A DNA stretch of 64,000 bases from an uncultured Paracoccaceae bacterium (lineage in GTDB: Bacteria > Pseudomonadota > Alphaproteobacteria > Rhodobacterales > Rhodobacteraceae): positions 62,001 to 126,000 of the forward strand of contig CANKVU010000013.1 in NCBI GenBank assembly GCA_947487205.1, given 5' to 3'. Position numbers and translations under genes: made by a program. Of this stretch, positions 28,785 through 38,171 are shown piece after piece (within the stretch, counting starts at the first letter, position 1; every line of letters begins with the position of its first letter). The notes below the pieces were generated by a model, which did no database searches, had not been told where the DNA came from, and saw nothing but the letters and a program-made list of their open reading frames with translations.

Positions 28785-29648
28785 TCAGGCGGCCCGGGCC
28801 ACGGCGTCGAGCCGCGAGAGCGCCTCACCGTCGAGCGTCAACTCGGCCGCGCCCACATTCTCCCGCAGGTGCCCTCGACGCGCGGTGCCCGGGATCAGGA
28901 GGATGTTCCGGCTGCGCTGGAGGAGCTAGGCGAGCGCCACCTGCTGGGGCGACCGGCCCAAGCCGCGCGCCACCGCGGCGAGCCCCTCGGACTGGATCGG
29001 GCTGAAACCGCCCAGGGGAAAGAACGGGACATAGGCGATGCCGTCCGCCGCCAGCTCGTCGATCAGGGCGTCGTCGTCCCGCAGGACGAGGTTGTACTGG
29101 TTCTGCACACAGACGATCGGCGTGATCTCTCTCGCGGCACGGATCTGACCGGCGGTGACGTTGGAGAGGCCGATATGGGCCAGGAGCCCCTCGTCGCGCA
29201 TCCTGACCAGCGTCCCGATCGGTTCCCTGATGTCGTCGTCGGGCCCGCCCATGCGCAGGTTGACGATCCCGAGCCGCGCCAGGTCCAGGCGCTTCAGGTT
29301 GTCCTCGACCGAGCGGCGCAGGAAGGCGGGGCTTCGGTCGAGGTTCCAGCCGCCCGCCGCGTCGCGCCAGGCGCCGATCTTGGTGACGAGCGTCAGGCCG
29401 GGGGCATAGGGATGCAGCGCCTCGCGGATGAGTTCGTTGGTGACATGGGGGCCGTAGAAGTCGCTGGTGTCGATGTGATCGACGCCCAGGGCGACCGCCT
29501 CGCGCAGGACGGCGTGCGCCTCTTCGGGGTCGGCGGGCGGGCCAAAGACATGCGGCCCGGCCAGTTGCATCGCACCATAGCCCATGCGGGCGACACTGAT
29601 GTCGGTGCCGGGAAAGGTGAAACGACCGGCGGATTGGGCATTGGCCAT
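28785..29648 (-). pseudogene. Aldo/keto reductase broken by one internal amber codon
   Basis: The frame starting at 29648 reads a normal AKR: cofactor barrel start, IDTSDFYGPHVTNELI with the catalytic tyrosine, LVTKIG with the catalytic lysine, and QNQYNL. At 28926-28928 it meets TAG after GRSPQQVALA. The same frame then continues with LLQRSRNILLIPGTARVEG and ends VARAA at 28785, the usual AKR C-terminal third. The codon expected there is TGG (ALAWLL in the family), so one G-to-A change accounts for the break. The truncated 240-residue product would lack the C-terminal cofactor site. The LysR-type gene is divergent. Confidence 0.85.
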
Positions 29649-29734
29649 GGAAGGTCTCCTCGCTGTGTACGGAACGCGAGATAGGCGATCGCCGGAACTG
29701 GATAATCGGGGTCGGACCGAATAGCCTGTTCGAC

Positions 29735-30676
29735 ATGGCGAACAGCGATCTCCCCCTCGACGATCTCGCGACCTTCCTCGCCGTGGTCGAGGCCGCGGGG
29801 TTCCGCGCCGCCGGCAAGAGGCTCGGGCGGGCGCCCTCGACGATCAGCGAGACGGTGCGGCGGCTGGAGGCGCGGGTCGGCACGCCCCTGCTCATCCGCT
29901 CCACGCGGGCGGTTCGTCCCACCGAAGCCGGACGCGAGCTGGCCGAACGCCTGCACCCGGTGATGGCCGAGGCCCGCGCGGCGCTCGAAGGGGCCGCGAC
30001 GGCGGGCGGGACGGTGCGGGGGCCCTTGCGGCTCAACGTCCCGAAGGCGGTGATGGCGGACATCCTCCCGCCCCTGATCGACCGGCTGGTCGCGCGCCAC
30101 CCCGAGGTCACGGTCGAGCTGCTGGTCGAGGACAGCTTCGTCGACACGATCGCGGTCGGCTGCCACGCGGGCATCCGCTACGACGAGGCGCTGGAGCCGA
30201 ACGTGATCGCGGTGCCGATCGGCCCTGCCCGCCAGCGGGCCGCCGTGGCGGCGGCTCCCTCCTACCTCGCGCGGCGCGGCGTGCCGCTGCACCCGGACGC
30301 GCTTGGCGATCACGAGGCCGTATTGATCCGGTTCTCCGGTGGGGCCATCGCGCACTGGGAGCTGGAGCGGGGCGACGAGACCGTCACCCTGACACCTCCG
30401 GCCGCGGTGACGGTCAGTGCCGCCGCGGCCGAGGCGGCGATCGGCTTCGCCGTCTCGGGTCGGGGCCTGATCCAGATATTCCGGGACTGGCTCCAACCTC
30501 ATTTCGAGACGGGGGCCCTGGTCCCGGTGCTCGAGCCATGGTGGCCCGAGTTCGACGGTCCCCGGCTCTACTTCCCCGATCGTCGAATGCCGCCGCCCCT
30601 GCGGGCCTTCGTCGATCTCGTGGCCGAGGCCCGCCGGGACCGCGAAAGCCGGACCCCCCTGCCCACACGTGGGTAA
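29735..30676 (+). CDS. LysR-family transcriptional regulator
   Basis: A 313-residue protein. The winged helix-turn-helix (about residues 6-65) has LATFLAVVEAAGFRAAGKRL and PSTISETVRRLE, followed by a substrate-binding-like effector domain (about 90-300). Divergent from the aldo/keto reductase with an 86-bp gap, the typical layout of a LysR regulator and its target. With the reductase carrying a stop codon, its main target may now be non-functional. Intact by sequence. Confidence 0.87.
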   Translation: MANSDLPLDDLATFLAVVEAAGFRAAGKRLGRAPSTISETVRRLEARVGTPLLIRSTRAVRPTEAGRELAERLHPVMAEARAALEGAATAGGTVRGPLRLNVPKAVMADILPPLIDRLVARHPEVTVELLVEDSFVDTIAVGCHAGIRYDEALEPNVIAVPIGPARQRAAVAAAPSYLARRGVPLHPDALGDHEAVLIRFSGGAIAHWELERGDETVTLTPPAAVTVSAAAAEAAIGFAVSGRGLIQIFRDWLQPHFETGALVPVLEPWWPEFDGPRLYFPDRRMPPPLRAFVDLVAEARRDRESRTPLPTRG

Positions 30677-31328
30677 GGCCGGGGCGGGCGCTCCGAGCTC
30701 CCGGCCGTCTTCGCTGCGAGGATCGCGCCTTGCACAGCCACCGGCGGTTGGCGCGCGTCTCTCGCTCCCCGTGGAAACCCGCGGCCTCGACGCCGTCCCG
30801 ATGGCGGATTGCTCCATGGCGGGTGGAACGCGATGCCGAAGGTCGGCCTCGACCGCGTCCCCGCCGTGATCGTCCTCAGGTGGGTGCAGGCCTTGCTCGC
30901 GCTGCCGCCGGTCCCACCCGCACCCGACCCCGCGGCGTGAGCCTGGATCGCGATCGCGGCCGTGCTCAACGCGGGCTCTGACACGCGCGAAGACGATCCG
31001 CCGGCCAGAAGCACCGCGCCCCCGGTCGTCCCGCCGGTCTCGGTGAAGCCATTCGGGGCGGATCTGGCCGGTCGGCGCCATCTCGGCGGGCGTCCTGCTG
31101 AAACAGCAAAGGGGGTTTCAACGAACGTACGAACTACGGGTTTTCGGAACACCCCGCCCGCAGGACGCCTCCCAGCTTGCCGTCGCGTTTTCCTGGTTCC
31201 GCAAACAACCCCGATGAATGACTGCGCTGATGTATCACGCACACCCCGTGTGCATCCGCACGCGGGACCCACCACTCGCTCCCCCGGGCCGATTTGGTAC
31301 TCTGACGCCTGCTTAGCGGAGCCGGTTC
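30677..31328. other. 652-bp intergenic region without a recognised gene
   Basis: Several open frames cross this stretch on both strands, but none shows a family pattern, a good Shine-Dalgarno or consistent third-position bias. It probably contains decayed coding sequence from the accessory region plus the promoter of the cytochrome b561-YceI gene near its right end. No tRNA, terminator or clear repeat was seen. Confidence 0.5.
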
Positions 31329-32513
31329 ATGCCCCTTTCCAATACCGTCGCCACCTATGGCAGCGTCACGAAGACCCTGCACTGGCTCGTGGCCCTGTTG
31401 ATGGGCACCCAGATCGCCCTCGGGATCGTCGGCAGCCGCCTCGGAACCGATACGCGGCTCGACCTCAAGGTCCAGATCCTCGAGATCCACAAGCTTCTCG
31501 GCATCGCCATCTTCGCCCTCGCGCTCTTGCGCATCGTGTGGACCCTGGCCCAGCCGAAGCCCGCCCCCCTCCACCCCGAAAGGCGGGTGGAGACGTTCGT
31601 GGCGGAGGCGGCGCATTTCGCCCTCTACGCCGCTCTCCTCCTCATGCCGCTCTCCGGCTGGATCGGCCACGCCGCCTCCACGGGCTTTGCGCCCATCCCC
31701 TGGCCCTTCGGACAATCCCTCCCCCTGATCCCGAAATCGCCCGCCCTGAGCGAGATGGCCTTCGCCGCTCATGGGATCTTCGCGTGGATCCTGGGCGCCG
31801 CGCTCGCGGCCCATGTGGCGGGCGCCCTGAAACACGCGGTTCTCGACCGGGACGGGACATTGCGGCACATGTGGTTCGGAGGGTCCGCCCCGGAGATTCC
31901 CCCGAACGGCGCGGACCGGCCCGGGGCGGTGCCCGCGCTTGGCGTGGCGCTCCTCGTCTACGCGGCCGGAGGTCTCGGAGCGCTTGCCCTGACGACGCCG
32001 GAGGAGATGGCGGAGGCCGCCTCCCCCAGCTCGACGGGGGAATGGATCGTGGAGGAGGGGACGCTCGGCCTCGCCGTCACGCAGTTCGGCAGCGACATCG
32101 AGGGTCGGTTCGCCGAATGGAGCGCCGACATCTCGTTTTCCGAGACCGCCGAGGACGGAAATCACGGAGAGGTGATCGTCACGGTTCGCGTTCCGTCCCT
32201 GACGCTCGGATCCGTGACGGAGAACGCTCTCGGGTCGGATTACATGGCGGCCGAGGACCATCCCGAGGCGACGTTCTCCGGACCGATCCGGGCGGAGGGC
32301 GCGGGCTTCGTTGCCGACGGGACGCTCGAACTGGCCGGTGCGCGCGTGCCGGTGGCCTTGCCGTTCACCCTCGACATCGACGGCGGGACGGCCCGGATGG
32401 AGGGTTCGGCCACGATCGATCGTCGCGATTTCGGAATTGGCGGGGATGGCACGGGCCAGCTCGCGGCGGAGGTCACGATCCCCGTGACGCTGACCGCCAC
32501 GCGCGCGGAATAG
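31329..32513 (+). CDS. Cytochrome b561-YceI domain fusion protein
   Basis: A 394-residue fusion. Residues 1-190 are a four-helix di-haem cytochrome b561 domain with paired histidines (TLHWLVALLMG, EIHKLLGIAIF, AAHFALYAALL, FAAHGIFAWILG). A further membrane span around 198-216 leads to a YceI lipocalin-like domain (about 232-394), expected in the periplasm. YceI domains bind isoprenoid quinones or lipids, so the protein may move electrons between a periplasmic lipid or quinone and the membrane. It faces a separate periplasmic YceI gene across a shared terminator. Confidence 0.88.
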   Translation: MPLSNTVATYGSVTKTLHWLVALLMGTQIALGIVGSRLGTDTRLDLKVQILEIHKLLGIAIFALALLRIVWTLAQPKPAPLHPERRVETFVAEAAHFALYAALLLMPLSGWIGHAASTGFAPIPWPFGQSLPLIPKSPALSEMAFAAHGIFAWILGAALAAHVAGALKHAVLDRDGTLRHMWFGGSAPEIPPNGADRPGAVPALGVALLVYAAGGLGALALTTPEEMAEAASPSSTGEWIVEEGTLGLAVTQFGSDIEGRFAEWSADISFSETAEDGNHGEVIVTVRVPSLTLGSVTENALGSDYMAAEDHPEATFSGPIRAEGAGFVADGTLELAGARVPVALPFTLDIDGGTARMEGSATIDRRDFGIGGDGTGQLAAEVTIPVTLTATRAE

Positions 32514-32516
32514 AAG

Positions 32517-32543
32517 AAGGGCGCCCGATCAGGGGCGCCCTTT
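32517..32543. terminator. Bidirectional intrinsic terminator
   Basis: Arms AAGGGCGCCC and GGGCGCCCTT around a short loop, with A-rich sequence on the left and a T run (TTT) on the right. It sits between the convergent cytochrome b561-YceI gene (stop 32513) and yceI (stop 32563) and can serve both strands. Confidence 0.8.
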
Positions 32544-32562
32544 CCAATGACCGCGTCGCGGA

Positions 32563-33141
32563 TCACTCCGAGGCGGGCGAGGCCTCGAGGGAGATCTCCA
32601 CGTGAACTTCCGCCGGAATTACCGGGGTGAAGGCGCCCAGGTTGAAATTCGTCCGGTCGAGCGTCGTGGTGGCCCCGAAGGCGGCGACCTGGTCGCCGGT
32701 CGGGCTCTCCCCCTGGCCGATGAAGGTGCTCTCGAGAACCACCTCGTTGGTGACGCCGTTCAGGGTCAGGTCGCCGGTGATGTCGGCGGTATTCTCGCCG
32801 GTCACCTCGATCGAGGTCGAGTCGAACGTGATCATGCTGTCCTGGGCGTTCTGGAAGAAGTCGCCGCTTTGCAGCAGGTGCTCCTCGAACTCGGGCGTTA
32901 CGACGATTGCGGTCGTGGGGATCCGGATCGAGACGGTGGAATTCGCCGGGTTCTCCTCGTCGAATGTCATGTCGCCCGAGATGTCGAACACGATGGCGCG
33001 GGTCGTCGAGAAATCCGCGTGCTGCCAATGCGCCAGGAGCTCGCTGTGCGCGGGATCGATCTCGTAGGGCTGCGGCTCGGCCACGGCCATTCCCGCGGCC
33101 AGCGTGGCGGTGAGGGCGGTGGCGGTCAGTGCGGTCTTCAT
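32563..33141 (-). CDS. YceI-family periplasmic lipid-binding protein
   Basis: A 192-residue protein. The ATG at 33141 follows CAGGAGTTCAG; the signal peptide MKTALTATALTATLAAGMAVA leads to a mature YceI beta-barrel (YEIDPAHSELLAHWQHADFS, DITGDLTLNGVT, FNLGAFTP). YceI proteins bind polyisoprenoid chains such as quinones. Convergent with the cytochrome b561-YceI fusion. The pair suggests a periplasmic quinone or redox role, possibly stress related. Confidence 0.88.
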   Translation of the reverse strand: MKTALTATALTATLAAGMAVAEPQPYEIDPAHSELLAHWQHADFSTTRAIVFDISGDMTFDEENPANSTVSIRIPTTAIVVTPEFEEHLLQSGDFFQNAQDSMITFDSTSIEVTGENTADITGDLTLNGVTNEVVLESTFIGQGESPTGDQVAAFGATTTLDRTNFNLGAFTPVIPAEVHVEISLEASPASE

Positions 33142-33860
33142 CTGAACTCCTGTCATTGCTTGCTTGCCCGATGAAGATATGCGCTGCCCCGACGCCGCCA
33201 ATCCGCACGGGCAAACAGAAGAGCTTCGCTGCCGCGCAGAGTTCATGCGTCGGAAAGGGTGATTTCCGTTTTGTCCTTGGCTCGGCCCGGCTTCGGAACC
33301 CCAGTCAGGACGAAAACCCCGGATGGGACCTCCGAGGTCATGGAAGGTTTGCGGCTCGCAGGGGATCTTTCGCGCGAGAGGGATGAGCGCCACAGGTCGC
33401 CGTCCCCGGACGGAATCATCCCGCAGGTCCGGTGACGTGGAGGCCGATCGCGGGATAGCCGTTCGGCCGGGCGGCGCGGACAGGAAGTTCGGCGGGCTGG
33501 CGGTTCAAGTCGCGTGCCACGAGGCTTTGGCCCGGCAGGTTTACCCGATGCATCTTCGTCTCGCGCGGCCCCGGGGGTGGTCGCTGCCCTATATTCGCCA
33601 GATGGCGCGGCCGAGGGATCTGCCCGCGCGAAGCGCCCCGTTCCGGGAAGTCGCGCCCGCGGTCGATTGTGTCCAAGGCCTGGCGGTCTCGCGGGGCGGG
33701 ATCTGGCTTGGCACGGCCGGCCGCATCGGTGCATCACCGACATGGCTCCGCGCGCGGGTCCAGCCTCAACGGCCGGATTTCCAGCATCCGTTCGGCGACG
33801 CCGATGTGGATCCGGCGCCCCGGACGGTGTTTCGCCCCAGTCCTGGGCGAGTGCCCCCTC
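33142..33860. other. 719-bp region without a recognised gene
   Basis: Open frames on both strands lack family patterns. The left end holds the yceI promoter region. The remainder leads directly into a decayed serine recombinase, so it may hold unrecognisable remains of that gene's 5' catalytic part, including the missing N-terminal resolvase domain. No RNA gene or clear inverted repeat seen. Confidence 0.45.
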
Positions 33861-34950
33861 GCCTTTGCCCTCCGCCCAGGTACTGGCGCCGGCGCCTGAA
33901 CGACGACCGCATCCCGGGACCGCGCGAAAAGCCTTGGTCCGCCACGGCGATCCGGGACCACCGCACCCGCGGCACCGGCATCCTCGACAAGGAGCTCGAT
34001 GTCGGCCCAGAACCCGCTGCGCGACGTGAAGGACCCGGCGACGGGCAAGCGCGTCTCGCGGCTGACGCCGCAGGCGGAGTGGATCACGCAGGTGTCCCGG
34101 ATCTCCGCATCATCGAGGATGACCTGTCGCAGAGCATGAAGACCCGCCAGGGCGAGATCGACGCGACGCCTGCGGTGCGGGGCATCACGCGGAGCCGGTC
34201 CCGGGAAAAGCGACATCGTACTCATCTGCTGACGGGAAAGCTCGTCCGTGCCACTTGAAACCGTGATCGCTGCGGGCCGGGACGACCTCGTCGTCTCGGG
34301 CGACCGGACGCTCAAGGCGTGCGGCCACACGCGGAGCGACCGGCGTGGGCCTCTGGACGGGGCCGTGCTCGCCATACGTCACGAGCGGCGATTCAGGCCG
34401 ATGCAATGGCCGGGTTCCCCTCGGGCTTCAGCACGGCCACACATCCGGAGCGCGGCGAAGGCGTTTCGAAGCGCCAGCAAACCCGTTCCGCCCTGGAGGA
34501 GATCGAGCGCACGCTGCAGGGCCTCCACGTCGCCATCGCGGACGGGTTCAGGACCCCGGGCCCTTCGCAGAAGCTGGAAGAGACGGACGCAAGAAAGGCC
34601 GAGCTGGAGACGCACCTGAGCGCCCCGTAGCCTTCACCCATGCGTCTGCATCCAGGGCGGACGGAGACGTATCGCGAGACGGTTGCGGATCTCGCCGCAC
34701 CCCTGCAACACATCTCGATCCGCACCCGGGCCCGCGACGGGCGGCCGGGCCTGGTCGAGCGCGTCAGCGCCCACGCGGGCACGGAGGGCAACGGTCCTGC
34801 ACTTGAACCGGAGGGGAGATTACCGCGATGATCGAGGCGGCGCAGTCTGGTTCGATCCTGCGGAAACTTCACTGCGACTTTCTCAAGTTGAACGACCCCG
34901 TCATGGACCGGACGGTGGCCCGCAGAACGAAGCCCCCTTATACGCTACTG
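33860..34950 (+). pseudogene. Large serine recombinase, multiply frameshifted and 5'-truncated
   Basis: Family segments appear in order but in alternating frames. RRLNDDRIPGPREKPWSATA and RGTGILDKEL are the recombinase-domain start. SAQNPLRDVKDPATGKRVSR is in another frame. VPDLRIIEDDLSQSMKTRQ and KRHRTHLLTGKLV precede the zinc-ribbon region, which has lost its cysteines. GLHVAIADGFRTPG with LEETDARKAELETHL is the coiled coil, and MRLHPGRTETYRETVADL is the tail. The N-terminal catalytic resolvase domain was not found. It ends next to tRNA-Leu and marks an old mobile element. Confidence 0.8.
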
Positions 34951-34976
34951 GAATAATTTAGATTCTCAGTGTTCGT

Positions 34977-35062
34977 TGGTGCGGGCGGCCGGACTCGAAC
35001 CGGCACGGCCTTCCGGCCCAGGCATTTTAAGTGCCATGTGTCTACCGTTCCACCACGCCCGC
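34977..35062 (-). tRNA. tRNA-Leu (anticodon TAA)
   Basis: Read on the minus strand, an 86-nt class II tRNA. The acceptor stem is GCGGGCG pairing with CGCCCGC, the anticodon stem and loop GGCA CTTAAAA TGCC with TAA, a long variable arm, the T arm CCGG TTCGAGT CCGG, and encoded CCA. It decodes TTA/TTG. It lies next to the recombinase remnant, but no duplicated 3' end was noticed nearby. Confidence 0.95.
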
Positions 35063-35132
35063 GGGAGGCCGCCGCGCCGGGACGCGGCGGCGTGGCCCGG
35101 GGCGGACGGAGCGCCCCGGGGCCGGGTCGGCC

Positions 35133-36224
35133 TCAGCCCTCGTCGACACAGGCCTCCAGATCCTCGGCCGACGGGCCGTCGGGCGTGCGACCCAGGTTGT
35201 AAGGCGCCGAGGCTTCGCGCCACTGGGCATAATCGTTGAGGTACTCGACCATGGAAAGATAGACCGCGCCGGCGGTCGGGCTCTCGCAGGACACTTCGAC
35301 GATGACCTCGTTGGCGATCTGCTGGATCTCGGCCAGCGCCTCGTCGGAATAGCGGTCGATCTGCACCGCCTCGTCCCACTTGGCATAGGCCTCGGTCGCG
35401 CGCTTCTCGGTGAAGGCCAGCGACCACAGCATCGTCGCGTCGGCGGCGATCCGCAGCTTCTCCTTGGCCCCGTCGCTCAGCTGGTCCCAGGCATCCTGGT
35501 TGATCATCACCCCGAAGACCGAGGCCGATTGGTGCCAGCCCGGCGTCGACCAGTTCGACGTCACCTGCTGGAAGCCCGCCGACCAGTCGACGTTGGGCGT
35601 GGAGAACTCGCCCCCGTCGATCACGCCGCGTTCCAGGGCCTGATAGACCTCGCCGCCGGCCATCGAGACCTGGCTGCCGCCCAGCCGCTCCAGGATGCGG
35701 CCCTGCTCGTTGCCCGAGACGCGCATCCGCATCCCCTGCAGGTCCTCCAGCGTCACCACCTGCTTGTTGGTGTGGAAGCCGCTCTCGTTGTTGGTCACAC
35801 CATAGGGCAGGTACATCATCCCGAACTCGCCATAGGTGTCCTCGTAGAACTGGCGGCCGCCCCATTCCTGGATCCAGTTGACGTAATCCACGGCGTTGAA
35901 GAGCGCGGGCGTGGTCGCCAGCGCGGTGAAGGCCGCGTCGCGCCCCGCCCAGTAGCCCGGCCAGTCGGCGCCCGCCTGCACCGTGCCCGATTGCACCGCC
36001 CCGAACACCTCGCCGGCGGGGACGAGGCTGCCGCCCTCGTAGAAGTCGATGGTCACCTCGTCCCCGGCGAGCTTGTTCACGAGGTCGACGAAATGGCGGT
36101 CGAACTCGATCAGCTCCAGCGAGGACGGCCAGGTCGTCGTCATCGTCCAGGTCTGCTGCGCCGCCGCGGCACCGGTCAGCCCCAGGCTCAGCGCCGTCGT
36201 CGCGGCGAGGGTCTTGAAGGTCAT
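35133..36224 (-). CDS. dctP: TRAP transporter solute-binding protein (DctP type)
   Basis: A 363-residue periplasmic binding protein. The ATG at 36224 follows GGGAGAG; the signal peptide ends LTGAAAAQQ. The DctP fold follows, with the conserved substrate-arginine region GMRMRVSGNEQGRILERLGG, then GEVYQALERGVIDGGEF and the WS-rich SAGFQQVTSNW block. The tryptophan-rich site and EFSTPNVDW pattern suggest the 2-oxo-acid/mannonate-like TRAP subgroup, but the ligand is uncertain. Last gene of dctQ-dctM-dctP. Confidence 0.9.
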   Translation of the reverse strand: MTFKTLAATTALSLGLTGAAAAQQTWTMTTTWPSSLELIEFDRHFVDLVNKLAGDEVTIDFYEGGSLVPAGEVFGAVQSGTVQAGADWPGYWAGRDAAFTALATTPALFNAVDYVNWIQEWGGRQFYEDTYGEFGMMYLPYGVTNNESGFHTNKQVVTLEDLQGMRMRVSGNEQGRILERLGGSQVSMAGGEVYQALERGVIDGGEFSTPNVDWSAGFQQVTSNWSTPGWHQSASVFGVMINQDAWDQLSDGAKEKLRIAADATMLWSLAFTEKRATEAYAKWDEAVQIDRYSDEALAEIQQIANEVIVEVSCESPTAGAVYLSMVEYLNDYAQWREASAPYNLGRTPDGPSAEDLEACVDEG

Positions 36225-36252
36225 GCGTCTACTCTCCCTTTGGTGGTTCTTC

Positions 36253-37575
36253 TTATCCGTAAAGCACGGTCGGCAGCCAAGTCACCAGCCCCGGGATCAG
36301 CGCCACCGCGATGCACATCAGGATGATGAGCGCGATGAACGGCATCACGCCGGCGATGATGTGCCCGGTCCGGACCTCCTTCGGCGCGATCGCCCTCAGG
36401 TAGAAGAGGGCATAGCCGAATGGCGGCGTGAGGAAGCTCGTCTGCAGCACCACGGCCATCAGCACCACGAACCACAGCAGGTCGACCTCGGGCATCTCCT
36501 GCACGATGGGCAGGAAGATCGGGAAGGACAGCAGCACGATCCCGGTCCAGTCCAGGAACGCGCCCAGCACGAAGACGATCAGCATCATCACGGTCAGCAG
36601 CAGCCACGGCGCCATGTCGAGGTTGCGGATCAGTTCCTGCGTCGCCCGCAGCCCCCCGGTGATGTTGAACACGCCGGTGAAGGCGGTGGCCCCGACGACG
36701 ATGAACAGGATCATCGCCGATGTCTTTCCCGTCTCCTTCAGCGCGTCGTAGAAGCTCGACCAGGCGAAGCGGCCCCGTGCCACGACGATGAGCAGCGCCA
36801 GCGCCGCGCCGATGGCCGACGCCTCGGTCGCCGTGGCGATGCCGATCAGCAGCGAGCCCAGGATGCCAAAGATCAGCAGCAGGGGCGGCACCGCCTCCTT
36901 CAGCAGCATGACGTAGAGCTCCCCGCGCGGCGGCATGTCCTCGGGCGTGACCGACGGCGCCATGTTGGGCCGCAGCGCCGCGAGGATCGCCACCCACACG
37001 GCATAGAGCAGGCCCAGGATCACGCCGGGCAGCATCGCCCCGGCAAAGAGCTCGCCCACCGAGAGCGGCGAGTAGGAGGCCATCAGGATCAGCATGATCG
37101 AGGGCGGGATGAGGATGCCGAGGCAGCCCGACGCCGCGATCACGCCCGTCGTCAGCGTGGGCGCATAGCCGTATTGCAGCATCGGGCGCAGCGCCATGAC
37201 GCCCATCACCGTGATCGACGCGCCGATGATCCCGGTCGTCGCCGCCAGCAGGATCGAGATGAACACCACCGCCAGCGCCAGCCCCCCGCGGACATTCGAC
37301 AGCAGCAGCCGCAGGCTCTCGAACATCTTGTCGGTGACGCCCGAATTGGACAGGAACTGCGCCATCAGCACGAAGAGCGGGATCGCGATGAGGGTGTAAT
37401 TGTCGATCACGTCGCCGAAGATGCGGTTGATGACGATGCCGAGCACCATGGTCTTGCCCGCGATCACCGCCCCCAGGACGGCCGTGCCGCCCAGCACGAA
37501 GGCCAGCGGATGACCCATCATCAGGCCCAGGACCAGAAGTCCGAACATTACCAGCGCAATCGTCTCACCGCCCAT
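36253..37575 (-). CDS. dctM: TRAP transporter large permease (DctM type)
   Basis: A 440-residue inner-membrane protein with 11-12 spans of the DctM family: GHPLAFVLGGTAVLGAV near the start, a central GCLGILIPPSIMLILMASYS segment and a late TPPFGYALFYLR block. It is the ion-coupled translocation subunit of the sodium-driven TRAP system. It overlaps the small permease gene by 11 bp and precedes the binding protein by 28 bp. Confidence 0.93.
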   Translation of the reverse strand: MGGETIALVMFGLLVLGLMMGHPLAFVLGGTAVLGAVIAGKTMVLGIVINRIFGDVIDNYTLIAIPLFVLMAQFLSNSGVTDKMFESLRLLLSNVRGGLALAVVFISILLAATTGIIGASITVMGVMALRPMLQYGYAPTLTTGVIAASGCLGILIPPSIMLILMASYSPLSVGELFAGAMLPGVILGLLYAVWVAILAALRPNMAPSVTPEDMPPRGELYVMLLKEAVPPLLLIFGILGSLLIGIATATEASAIGAALALLIVVARGRFAWSSFYDALKETGKTSAMILFIVVGATAFTGVFNITGGLRATQELIRNLDMAPWLLLTVMMLIVFVLGAFLDWTGIVLLSFPIFLPIVQEMPEVDLLWFVVLMAVVLQTSFLTPPFGYALFYLRAIAPKEVRTGHIIAGVMPFIALIILMCIAVALIPGLVTWLPTVLYG

Positions 37576-38068
37576 CCCGCGCGTCCTCCCGGTTGAGGAT
37601 CAGCTTCAGCACCTCGCTGACCCCTTGGATCAACAACAGGCCCGCCGCCACGCAGAGCGCCGCCTTCAGCGGATAGACCGGCACCGCGACCGCGCCATAG
37701 GTCGTCTCTCCCTGGTTCCAGGAGGTCTGCGCGAAGGTGAAGGAGCGGGTCAGGAACATCCACGCGAACGGAAAGAAGAAGATCAGATAGCCCGCCACCT
37801 CGACCCAGCGCCGCAGACCGTCGCCGAACCGCTCCAGCAGCAGATCGACCCGCACATGCGCCTGGTGCCGCAGGGCGTATCCCCCCAGGAGGATGAAATA
37901 GAACCCGTAGAGCTGCTTGGAGATGTCGAAGGCCCAGCGGGTCGGCGCGTTGAAGGCATAGCGCAGGATCACGTCGTAGATGATGACGCCCATGAACGCG
38001 ACCGCGAGGATCACCACGATCCGTCCCACCGCCTCGTTCACCGCGTCGATGGCGCGTATGATCACCAT
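37565..38068 (-). CDS. dctQ: TRAP transporter small permease (DctQ type)
   Basis: A 167-residue four-span protein. The ATG at 38068 follows GGGAGGGCAGG; upstream in-frame starts to 38278 are rejected. The conserved VILRYAFNAPTRWAFDISKQLY and later FYFILLGGYALRHQAHVRVD match DctQ. It anchors DctM and completes the TRAP transporter. The usual 3'-overlap with dctM suggests translational coupling. First gene of the operon. Confidence 0.9.
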   Translation of the reverse strand: MVIIRAIDAVNEAVGRIVVILAVAFMGVIIYDVILRYAFNAPTRWAFDISKQLYGFYFILLGGYALRHQAHVRVDLLLERFGDGLRRWVEVAGYLIFFFPFAWMFLTRSFTFAQTSWNQGETTYGAVAVPVYPLKAALCVAAGLLLIQGVSEVLKLILNREDARDGR

Positions 38069-38171
38069 CCCTGCCCTCCCCGGCCCGCTTTTCGCGCTGG
38101 ACCAAGTTGGTGGCACGACCGGGGCCGGTCTGCAACGCCAGACCGCCCCGGCGGACGCGATGTCACCTCGC

